Assembly: GCA_004764695.1 (NCBI GenBank)
Contig: SMSO01000037.1
Coordinates: forward strand, 4,400,337 to 4,464,336
Source of the DNA: Schizochytrium sp. TIO01
Taxonomy: Eukaryota > Sar > Bigyra > Thraustochytrida > Thraustochytriidae
DNA length: 64,000 nt
Reading direction: 5' to 3'
Under the pieces are notes generated by a model. The model ran no database searches. It saw only the letters and a program-made list of their open reading frames with translations, and had not been told where the DNA came from. The position numbers were made by a program, and so were the translations under genes. Below, piece by piece: positions 1-8,875 of this stretch (position 1 is the stretch's first letter; each line of letters begins with the position of its first letter).

Positions 1-455
1 TTAAGCTTAAGTTGTTAAGGTTCTTGAAGTACTGCAAATAGATTGTGACTGCTCTGTTTTGGCAGTTGATGGCAAAAGGAAAATGTATTTTTCTCTTGTT
101 GTGTCAAGCTCTTGCGACATTTCTACTGTCTATTATGTAGGCACGGAGTGATATGCCTTTGACTTGGATTTTTACCTGAGCGAAAGGATTAATAGAAGTA
201 GCGAGAGTGTTATGTATGCGATCAAGATAGCACTAAGTCGCCAAGTAGAAGTCGCTATCTGGTGATCACTGTAGGTAGTAGGTAGTACCTTCTAGGATCT
301 ACCTAGATAGCATGAAATGATGTGAAAGCACAAAGAACAGTAACTATACTACTCGCATTGGGCGTGGCATTGACGATCTTACGAGCTCGGTTTGACGCTC
401 TATTTCATCATTGGACGGGCTAAAGGAGCACCTCTAGGCAGGTGTCACAGCCACG
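1..455. other. 5' intergenic region upstream of VPS51
   Basis: No credible coding frame is visible. The stretch around 265-310 contains clustered TAGGTAG/CCTAG-type motifs that recur in other noncoding parts of the window. The last ~50 bases before the ATG at 456 probably hold the 5' UTR and promoter of the following gene, but I see no defined core promoter element. Confidence 0.5.
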
Positions 456-3080
456 ATGGATCGCATGAAGACGCTGCTGGAGTCCTACTATGGCGTAGGC
501 TCCAGCAGAGATGAGGATCCAAGTCTTGCGACCAACCTGGACTCTGCCAGTTTTGACAAGGAAAGCTATGTTAAAGACCGCTTGGAGAAATCTAGTTTCG
601 CAGAGCTTCTACGCATGGATGACTCCCTTGTGCACGAGGTCCGTACACTTGATGCTGACGTGCAGCTCCTGGTGTACGACAACTACTCTAAATTCATTGA
701 TGCCACAGATACGATTCGCAGCATGAAGGACAAGATCAACGAAATCGAGACAGAGGTAGACGCTTTGGCTTCTCGTGTAGAAAATGTGCATAACAAAACC
801 TTAGAGGTTAATGAGCGTATGCGGCCGAAACGGTCTCGCATCGAGAAGCTGGTGCGGCTGCAAAGTTTGATCCAGAAATTAAACTTTCTTTTCGAGCTAC
901 CGCTTCGGCTCCGACAGTGCATAGAGATGGATGCAGCAAGCCAGGCAGTGCAATACTACCAACGTGCAGTTCCAATCCTGCAAAAACACGCTGAGGTTAC
1001 ATCCTTCGCAGCGATTCAAAAAGAATCTGAGGAAATTATTCTGCAGCTGCGCTCCCGTCTACGAGACAAAATCAACGAGCCGTCGCTTACATTTGACAGC
1101 TTTAACGAGAGTCTTTCATTGCTGATTGAGCTGTCTGAAGGCTCCAATTTTCTCCCTTCATCATCGTCTGAAACTTTGGACAAGGACTCGTTGCGGGACA
1201 TGTTTTTTGTATGGCATGAGAGACATTTTGACAATCAGATTAAACGAACGCTTGAACTTCAATCAAACCTTGGGCTGGAAGGTTTTGTAGCAGAAATCTG
1301 CTCTCGCGTCTTGGACGATTTGCGCTCAGTTTGCCAAATGTACAAACGGCTCTTCTGCTTGGGTGAGGATAACGAGGAGGAAGCTATTTTGCAACTCCGT
1401 GGATTTGCGAAACCTGTTCTGTCCCGTTTCTTGAACACAGTGCGGTCTCGCCTTGTCGCAGATGATGTAATGTATGGAGGCGCGTTAGAAGGCGACGCAG
1501 GTACCTTGGAAAATGATTCTAAGACGCTACAACGCTCTGGGAACACGAAGAAAGATGCAGGGCAGTTTAGCATTTTGTTAGGGGCGCTAGACGTGTTTGT
1601 CCGTCATATGCGAGAGTCAGACCTGAGTGGTGTTGTGCGACCTAGTTTTTTTCGCGATCGAGCCACGGAGGTTGCTGAGCACGTGATCCGTAACCAAGTA
1701 GTATTGGCGTTTGACCAGCTACATGCTAACGTAAATAGACGCCTTATCGCACTGTATGATGCTCATGTTCACAAGGAGAAAATGTTGCATGCATCTCCTA
1801 TGCTTCGTGCCAAGGAGCTGGCTGCCGAAATCGAATCTGATATCGCCCAGACGATGATGGACCTTGATGCGTTGCTGCGTGCTTGCTCTGATCTCCTGGC
1901 GGACATGTCGGCAATATTTGATAATTTGATTAAATTTCAATTGCGGTCTTGGGTACTTGGACTGGCGAATGCTATTGAGTGTGTTTGCGATCCATTTCAC
2001 CCCGCACGTCGTTCGCTAAGTGAGCAGGGCAAAATCGCTCTTTGTGCAAACTCTATTGATGGATTACATGGGGGTGAGTCATACAGTAGTCATGCACCCA
2101 GTATTGGACGAGGCAGTCGAAGCATGGCACCAGAACGGACGAAGATTCTTGTAGACATTCCCGTACGTCCTGGTGACGAACCCGGTGCATTGTTAGATCT
2201 TGCTTGTCTTGCTTTGCAAATTCGAATGTATGTCCGGCGTTGCCCGTACGCAATCGCTGGTGCACCCGAGTTGATGAATGAATTGGACGCGACGAAGGGC
2301 CGGCTCATGCTTGCATACGTTGAGGTTAATTCGGAAATTCTTTCGAGTGACTTTGGCTGGATTGCATCCTCCAGCGCAAGCGATTCTTCCAAAGAGCTCT
2401 CAGTTCGACCTTTCATTGTGGGGATTGTTGATGGCGTGAACAAATGTAGCAAACAAGTTGCTTTGTGCACTCAAGATGATCATCTTTTTGGTCCACGTAG
2501 AACTGAGAGTGGAATTGCTTCAGGTCATGGCGCCTTTGGTGGATCTGGGTCTACTGATTTTGACTCTGATATGCTAGGTCAGTCTGGACGCTTTATGCGT
2601 TCTGCTGGCCAAGGAGGTGCAAACTCAGGCGTACACAAAGATATTGAACGCATGTTTACGCGGAAGGTGACCTTGTATGAGCATGTGCAGCTCAACGTGG
2701 AATCGGTCGCACTTAACTTGCTCAAGGTAGTACTAAAGACTCTTTTTGAGATCACTCGTGAGTCAACATTCTCGAGGACAGCTTTCCAACAGTTCGAAAT
2801 TGACCTGTACTTTTTGCGTTCCACCATGCCAACTCTTGTAGAGGATGTTGAGCTTCCCTCCACTCAACTTACCCAGATTATGGCAGCTTCACGGGACCGT
2901 TGTGTAGACCCAGTCCCCTTAGCACAAGACGTAATCGACCGTGCTTGTCGCGCATCTCGTTCAGCACTTCGTGCCCAGTCAGAGGAAAGCGAGGCAGCTA
3001 AAGCCGCAACAGGAAAAGACGCCTCAGAATCTGAGGGGAATTTGAAAGAACCTGAAACTCAACACGAACAATTTGAGTAG
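456..3080 (+). CDS. VPS51: VPS51-like subunit of the GARP/EARP tethering complexes
   Basis: An uninterrupted 874-residue frame. The N-terminal ~140 residues match the Vps51/Ang2 signature: a short 'LLESYYG' opening, a 'VRTLDADVQLLVYDNYSKFI' segment (about residues 64-83), then 'IRSMKDKINEIE' and a heptad-rich coiled coil. VPS51 is the shared subunit of the GARP and EARP complexes, which tether endosome-derived vesicles at the trans-Golgi and recycling endosomes and contact SNAREs. The rest is mostly helical, as expected for a CATCHR-type subunit. The length is in the range of animal and plant VPS51 (about 780-870). The C-terminal ~40 residues are a low-complexity Glu/Ala/Ser tail. The start was chosen because the conserved motif begins six residues after this Met. 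No intron is needed. A more distant COG/exocyst relative is possible but less likely. Confidence 0.85.
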   Translation: MDRMKTLLESYYGVGSSRDEDPSLATNLDSASFDKESYVKDRLEKSSFAELLRMDDSLVHEVRTLDADVQLLVYDNYSKFIDATDTIRSMKDKINEIETEVDALASRVENVHNKTLEVNERMRPKRSRIEKLVRLQSLIQKLNFLFELPLRLRQCIEMDAASQAVQYYQRAVPILQKHAEVTSFAAIQKESEEIILQLRSRLRDKINEPSLTFDSFNESLSLLIELSEGSNFLPSSSSETLDKDSLRDMFFVWHERHFDNQIKRTLELQSNLGLEGFVAEICSRVLDDLRSVCQMYKRLFCLGEDNEEEAILQLRGFAKPVLSRFLNTVRSRLVADDVMYGGALEGDAGTLENDSKTLQRSGNTKKDAGQFSILLGALDVFVRHMRESDLSGVVRPSFFRDRATEVAEHVIRNQVVLAFDQLHANVNRRLIALYDAHVHKEKMLHASPMLRAKELAAEIESDIAQTMMDLDALLRACSDLLADMSAIFDNLIKFQLRSWVLGLANAIECVCDPFHPARRSLSEQGKIALCANSIDGLHGGESYSSHAPSIGRGSRSMAPERTKILVDIPVRPGDEPGALLDLACLALQIRMYVRRCPYAIAGAPELMNELDATKGRLMLAYVEVNSEILSSDFGWIASSSASDSSKELSVRPFIVGIVDGVNKCSKQVALCTQDDHLFGPRRTESGIASGHGAFGGSGSTDFDSDMLGQSGRFMRSAGQGGANSGVHKDIERMFTRKVTLYEHVQLNVESVALNLLKVVLKTLFEITRESTFSRTAFQQFEIDLYFLRSTMPTLVEDVELPSTQLTQIMAASRDRCVDPVPLAQDVIDRACRASRSALRAQSEESEAAKAATGKDASESEGNLKEPETQHEQFE

Positions 3081-3888
3081 AAAAGCGCTGAAGTTTACAT
3101 TAACATTATTCATGGATGATACATAGTTGTGGATATTCGAGATTATTACACTTGTTTACATAATTACATTAAATAAGCTGGTACGACGAAGTTCAAAAAC
3201 CCTTGCAAAGAATCATGATACTATCAGGTTTTTTTCCTTTCTAGGGTACTAGCTTGATTCTAACTAAATCCTTGTGTTTATTAGGTGAAAGTCATTGAGC
3301 GCGTCGTGAAACATCGACTTGGGTTTATGTATGCATAGCAAGCATTAGACGCACAAGTGAAATGCAAAACTGAAAGAATGAGAATGTGAAAGAAAGAACA
3401 GGATGCTTGCTTGGATAAAATAATATTTTTTTCATCAAAGGGTCTCTATTTTTAGACAAGATAGAAATAGCGAGAGACACGAAGGGCAGCAGTCATGGAC
3501 ACCCTAGGTACGAATATGAATTAACAGGTCAGCATCGCATGAACTTGTTGTGGAGTGTTAGGGGAAGTATTGATAGAAGGAAGAGTGACACCATGCTATT
3601 AAAGACTCGTAAGCCCTGAGTCCCCAACCCAGTGCAGGACGAAAAGGTTGCGTAACGTACATTACCATTAACCTGAAGACCATGATGCTGCAAAACAGAG
3701 TGAGGTGGGGATAGGAGAAAACGATGTCGGAAGAACAACACCGAAAACTGCAAAGCAGCAGTGTTCCTACACTTGTGTTGTTTTAAGTTCGTTGTGTGCT
3801 GTGAATGAGAGATATGTATATATATATAGTTGTTTGGTCTGAGTTGGGTAGATGGTTTGCGGATCAGGGTGTAGAAAAAAAGAAAAAC
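3081..3888. other. Intergenic region between VPS51 and the Cys-rich gene
   Basis: The two flanking genes converge here, so both 3' UTRs should lie within it. The sequence is AT-rich with T-runs around 3225-3240 and 3428-3435. The only frames are short and low-complexity, and I see no supported gene. Confidence 0.5.
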
Positions 3889-4371
3889 TTAAAAACCAAA
3901 GTCATTGAAACCTTCATCCATGTCAATGTCCTGGTCAGTAGCTTCGCTGGCGGCAGAACGGAAAGATCGTTTTTTATGCGCAGGGGCAAAATGCATGCAG
4001 TCGTTCTCCATTCCGGCGATCGCATCCTCGGGTGCAAAGACGTGGCCACTTTTGAATAAGTTAACTTCTGCAGAGCGCTTGTCGCGGGCGGCGTCCTGGG
4101 GAATGCCCCGGACGCAGCGTCCAGAAACTGAGCAGATTCTAACACCATCATGACGGAAAACCCAGCGAGTGCAACAATGGTTGCACAAATGAGTCTCCCC
4201 TTGGTCACTCCTGTAAATATCCCCTTGGACATGGTGCCAGGACGAGCCCCGACGAGCTGTCTTAACGAATTTTGCGTCAAGAGTACTGATCATAAAGTCC
4301 CCCCATCCTTGGTCTGCGCTGACTGCACCAGAGTGCTGCCCAAAGCCAGACATCATTGTACCACCGTTCAT
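3889..4371 (-). CDS. Small conserved-looking protein with Cys/His cluster, function unknown
   Basis: The reading frame extends to 4479, but I prefer the internal Met at 4371 (residue 37 of the long frame). The upstream part is Arg/His/Thr-rich and unstructured, while 'MNGG' begins a more protein-like segment. This gives 160 residues. The centre has 'ETHLCNHCCTRWVF' and, a few residues on, 'DGVRICSVSGRC': a C-x2-C-C pair and a C-x5-C pair with a nearby His, which could coordinate zinc. The 'CxxSG(R/K)' ending resembles a small family of zinc-binding proteins I have seen in protists and large DNA viruses, but I cannot name it. The C-terminus is acidic with a terminal Phe-rich 'EGFNDFGF'. It converges on VPS51. 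Coding status is likely because of the ordered Cys pattern, and function is unknown. Confidence 0.5.
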   Translation of the reverse strand: MNGGTMMSGFGQHSGAVSADQGWGDFMISTLDAKFVKTARRGSSWHHVQGDIYRSDQGETHLCNHCCTRWVFRHDGVRICSVSGRCVRGIPQDAARDKRSAEVNLFKSGHVFAPEDAIAGMENDCMHFAPAHKKRSFRSAASEATDQDIDMDEGFNDFGF

Positions 4372-4683
4372 GGTGCGGTAGGAATTAATTTTCGGGATGA
4401 GCTTAAAATGTGTTTGTGTTTTTCGATTGGTGAACTGGGTGTGATGAACTGATCTCCTTTCTCTGGAAATCAATCTCAAACTCCAGTCTGTTTACGTTGC
4501 AACGGAGCAAATTCCTTACAACAATTAAATTGTGATGACCTGCGTTTCAAAGGAGCGCAAGTCCCGAATGCCACGTGCCGAGTCTCCTGCTGTGAGAACC
4601 TTAGGCACAGCCCTTCTCTTTCACGACTAGTAGTATTACTACTACCTGCTTAAGCTTAAGCGCAGTGAGTAAGTAATGATACC

Positions 4684-4792
4684 TTTTTTGAAAAAAAAAA
4701 AGGAATAAGCAATGAAAAGAAGAAGAAAGAGAAACCTCCTTCTTTTCTTTCTCTTTTCTTTTTCCCTTCTTTCTTCTTTCTTTCACTCAGGC
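4684..4792. repeat. Purine-run / pyrimidine-run mirror tract
   Basis: About 50 bases of almost pure A/G (from the A-run at ~4691) switch abruptly near 4735 to about 55 bases of almost pure C/T. The two halves are partly complementary, so a long imperfect hairpin or triplex-prone structure is possible. Confidence 0.6.
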
Positions 4793-6390
4793 AAGAAATG
4801 CAGAGGAAACGAGCGGCCCTGGTGATGCTGCCACAGCGCTGTCTCCAATGTGCTCCACCTTTTAGACAGCCACTCAGCTTTGGCAAAGGCGGGTGTCCAA
4901 GCGAGGCTTCCCACTCCTCCCAGGCTCAACCAAAGCTCGTCAGTGTCCGAGCGCTGCTCCGTCCGGAGTTGTTGCGTGCCCACGCACCACTATAGCTCAA
5001 AGCCGCGTAGAAACGGAACGGAGAGAACAAAAGGAACGAAGGAACAGAGGGAACAGAAAGAACAGAGACAGATAACGGAGAAACAGAGAACCGCTGTTCT
5101 CTCCTGAGCTGGGCGCTTCGAAAGCAGAAGGAGCGGCGGAGCGGCGGCTTCACGCAGGGGCTCCGGGCGTGGGGCCGCGGGGGGGAGGCAGGGAGGAGCG
5201 CGGCCTGGGACCACACCACTGGCTGCGAGTTCACGTGCGAGCGAAGGCAAGAATCGGCCGAAAAGGGCCTCACGTCCAGGGCACGAGGGGATCGGGATTT
5301 GAAAGGAGCTGCGAGATAACGAGGGCGCATCCTCAGAAGAGACTGTGAGGAGGCACCGTATTTTAAGGGCAGTTCTTAGACCTTCCTCCTCCACTACCCA
5401 CTAGCTCCTCATGCGTCCAGTGACAGAACCCACATAATCGAAACGCATTAACTGCCTAACAACAGAGGGAGACACACTCCGTGCAGACTGTGATCACCCC
5501 CCTTACAAAGGCTTAGTGGAATCCAGTCTACCCTTACAAAACAAAATGCTATATTGATGCTGCTGGGAGACTGCTTGAATCTGTCTCATTTTGAAGACCG
5601 GGTTGTGCGAGTTTTGTGAGTTTCTCGGGTTGTTCAGTCTGCCAACATGGTGAACAAACGAAAGAATGCAAGAATATTAGCACAGTCGAGAGGGGGTACA
5701 TAAGGAAGAGGCCATTGTATGTTCTGTTCTAAGCTCACTGAAGGCGAATATATTTATTATAAAGATAAAACACATAAAGAACGTGCTGTGCATCGCGAGA
5801 CTCCTGGTATAGCCGTCTAACTGTTCTCCGAAGACCAAGCGGGAAAAAAAGAAATCTTCGTTGTGTGGAGTTTTTTCGACTGAGGATCTCTGTTGAAAGT
5901 TTTGAGGGCAATGGCGCCGTTGAAATAACTCATCGGCATCTTTTCCAGCTGCTCAATGGCACTATCGACGCTGCACGTTACTGATGGGCTAACCAAGCGG
6001 CTACCCGGTTGCCTAGGGTGGGAGCCTAGGAGCCTAGCTAGGTAGGCAGCTAACTACCAAAGCTGCTTTTCTGGGGGTAGAGATGGTAGCTACTACTTAT
6101 GTGACTTCTAGGAGCTGCCTAGTGCCGCTGTAGCGTTCGGCCATGAACCCATAGTGGCATCATCTCGATTCTCGACACCCGTGGCACTTGCAGGACAGGC
6201 CATGGCAGGCCATAGCAGGCCAGGATTGATTAGATTTAATTAATGGAGGTCTTCGGCAATCATCGTCGCTCCATTCGTTGAGTGTTGGTGGCCTATTCCT
6301 GCAGGTCTCTCTGGCCAAAGCTGATGCAGTTCACTTCCTTTTAATGGTACATATTTAAAGGACTACGTCAATCTTATTCTCTTTCACTCG

Positions 6391-6415
6391 CTCACTCACT
6401 GACTCAGTGAGTGAG
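6391..6415. repeat. Perfect 12-bp-arm palindrome
   Basis: A 12-base arm (6391-6402), one central base and its exact reverse complement (6404-6415), built on CACT/AGTG units. A related GTGA run lies at 8338-8357. Confidence 0.85.
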
Positions 6416-6480
6416 TTCTCAACGGCGAGGTCAGCTTTGTAAAGCGCATAGGAGTCAGCTATCTTGCTTATGCTCTCACT

Positions 6481-6520
6481 AGTTGGAGGCAATAAGGTGA
6501 AATCTTTTGGCGGTAGAAAC
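6481..6520 (+). repeat. Dispersed ~40 bp repeat, copy 1
   Basis: Begins AGTTGGAGGCAATAAGG and continues to a TCTTTTGGCGG-like end. Two further copies with the same order of blocks occur at 6794 and 8173. Nothing in it suggests coding. Confidence 0.65.
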
Positions 6521-6793
6521 TCAATCTAAGACAATCAATCACTCAGTGTCGTGGAGAATCGAAGGTAGTAGAAGTTCCTTTGGTGAGGTTGTGGATACCT
6601 ACCTGTGAATACTTGCTATCATTGACAGACCAGACCACGCTCTCTTGACTGGTCCTTACTAGCCTCTCAGAGTCGCGGTTTGGGAGTCTGATCTCGTCGT
6701 GGCCTTGAAGCAGACAGAAAAGCCCATGGGATGCTACAATAGAAGGTAACGAGATCCGATTAGAGCACCGCTACCCACTGGAGCACTCTCACT

Positions 6794-6834
6794 AGTCAGA
6801 GGAAATAAGTTAAAACCTTTTAGCAATTGGGTAA
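6794..6834 (+). repeat. Dispersed ~40 bp repeat, copy 2 (diverged)
   Basis: Starts AGTCAGAGGAAATAAG and ends with a CCTTTTAGCAATTGGGTA block. It aligns to the copies at 6481 and 8173 with scattered substitutions. All three are in the same orientation. Confidence 0.6.
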
Positions 6835-7592
6835 ACGATCACTCACTCATTCCCACTGCATCTAATCAGGCAGTCTTTGAGTTCTTCTCACCCCCGCCGC
6901 ATCAGCTACTGCTACTACTTGGTGTCTCTACATACTGCCTACCTACCTAGCTTATTATCAGCTTGTTATCAACCTCTACCACTATGATAGACTATCCTAT
7001 CGTTAACCATCAGCCGAAGTGTAGATAAAGGTAGTAAAACCCCTAGGCTTATGTAGGGACTAGTAGCAAATAGTGATTTAGTACTAGGAAGGGCAGAGGT
7101 GTATGTGCGTTGAGAGCAGGAAGTGGTAGCACTAGATAGGGATCGACTAGAGGTGCAGAGATGACTGGCTGACGGTGTATTTTATTTACGTCTGAAAAGT
7201 GAAGCATTCCCCGTGTTCCCACAAATGGCGACTCGAGTCGCGTCTGAAAAAGACCTTTTCAGACGCATGCGTCCAATTTACGCCCATGTCCCCTCATCGA
7301 TGATGATAATTACTGTTACTACTAAAAAGTGGTGCTGTAATTGCTATCCATACTGTTTATTAGAAGACTGCCGCCTTCCGCAAGGTTGTTGCGCGCTCAC
7401 TGAGTCATAAAGACATGGTTAGATGAACGATTTATTTATTTACTTACTTACTTACTTACTTATATAATTAGTTAGAAATGAAAAGTATGAAAAGGGAACA
7501 AACCTAAGAGTGAAGACCTCCATTCCGTTAGAACCTCGCGCCCTCAAGTCGGCCTTGTAATACAAGAATATGCGAGTCCAAGCAGATGATAC

Positions 7593-7608
7593 GTAGCTAG
7601 CTAGCTAC
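7593..7608. repeat. 16-bp perfect palindrome of CTAG units
   Basis: GTAGCTAGCTAGCTAC equals its own reverse complement. It sits in one of the CTAG/TAGG-dense patches of the desert. Confidence 0.8.
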
Positions 7609-8172
7609 CTCCTCTACTAGTCGTGGTTTCGCTATTACTGATGCCACCAGTATTCATAGAGCTGCTACCACCTACCTAGCTAGGGTAGTGTTAGTGTCTC
7701 AATACCGGCTTGAGTTTTTAACCCAACTTGAGGTTTTCAAAAAGACTTGCCATAAAGCCTAGGTAGATTAGTACCACCACCTGTGTAGAAAGTTGATTGA
7801 ACCTGAAACAAGCGCGAGCGAGCGAAATGGAGGACTGTTGCGCTTCGCTCAGTGTGGCCAAGCAGGTCGGCAGGCAGCCCAAAGCTTGGGACAGACACTC
7901 CCGAAGAGCTCTCCCCCTGCTCGACAGAACAGAATGCGTATCGGCCGAAGACGGCGGCGGATCTACGGAAGTGACAGGCCGGCCTCCCTCCTCCTTTTCT
8001 CTCTAAGTTGTGCTCTAGCGAGGAGAGAACCCTCTGTACCTCGGTGGGTAAGAGTACCTACCCAGGCAGTAGCTGTGATGAGATCGAGTAGTAGTAAGTA
8101 GTTGGTTGTTTAGGTGGGCTTTGAGTAAGTATTTTACCCGAGTTGAAAGGTTTTTTGATTGACTCAGGATCT

Positions 8173-8213
8173 AGTTGGAGGCAATAGGTCGAAACCTTTT
8201 GGCGACTTGGATA
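8173..8213 (+). repeat. Dispersed ~40 bp repeat, copy 3
   Basis: AGTTGGAGGCAATAGG followed by a CCTTTTGGCGACTTGG block, nearly the same as copy 1. Preceding sequence (8117-8160) also resembles 7711-7745, so the repeated unit may be longer than the part I can align by eye. Confidence 0.65.
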
Positions 8214-8520
8214 GAGCTCAAGCAGAAACCATGCCTGAGGCTGCTTCTACCACTGCGTATCGCGAGAAGCACCTATCGATCGAGCAGTCCGTAGCGAAGA
8301 GATTGCCGACGCGAACATGACAGACTGACGAACTTCAGTGAGTGAGTGAGTGAGTGAGAGAGTGATTGAGCTAGTTCCATTTTTAGTTCTACTGACTGAC
8401 TTACTTCAAGTTATTATTGGCTTATCAACTTTAACGATAATAATCAAAGTTAAACTAGAAATCAGAAGAAGGAATAATGATTTTATAAAAAATAAACAGT
8501 AATAATGGTGACGAAGCAAA

Positions 8521-8697
8521 GGCGGCGGTGGGATCTTCTTCGGGCCCGGATCGGTAGAGGCCCTGTACCGGTGACTAGGAGGTCTGCGAAGAGCTCTCGG
8601 GCCGCGGGACTCCAGCACCGAGGCGCAGCAGCACCGGCAGCAGCTCAGGCGCAAGGGCCTGGACGCGATCAACGGCGTGGCGGTGAACTCCACGTCT
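8521..8697 (+). pseudogene. Possible gene fragment with extreme third-position GC
   Basis: In one forward frame, codons from about 8596 to 8694 (33 codons) all end in G or C and read as a plausible helical peptide (including 'QQLRRKGLDAINGVAVNST'). Upstream, 8521-8571 also has mostly G/C third positions but is separated by a TGA. No other stretch of the desert shows this. It may be a stranded exon or decayed copy of a high-GC gene. I recognise no family, and chance in a GC-rich patch remains possible. Confidence 0.3.
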
Positions 8698-8772
8698 CGA
8701 CAAGCGCCGAAGCGTGCTCCCTTACTTATTTACTTGTAGCACTCGCTACAGGGAGGGAGGCTTCGACTTGGT

Positions 8773-8827
8773 CTTTCCTTCTTTCTCTCTTTCTTTCTCT
8801 CTTTCTCTCTTTCTTTCTCTCTTTCTC

Positions 8828-8859
<32 letters not shown>

Positions 8860-8875
8860 TTTCTTGCTTTCTTTT
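8773..8875. repeat. CTTT/CTCT pyrimidine microsatellite
   Basis: About 100 bp of CTTT units interspersed with CTCT, ending in a purer CTTT run (8831-8862). The Lys/Arg/Glu-rich frames on the opposite strand are artefacts of the repeat. Confidence 0.9.

Noticed and set aside
4926-5394. Two overlapping 134-codon reverse frames
   Set aside because: They occupy different frames of one GC-rich patch, are Ser/Arg/Pro-rich and have no domain. Open by composition.
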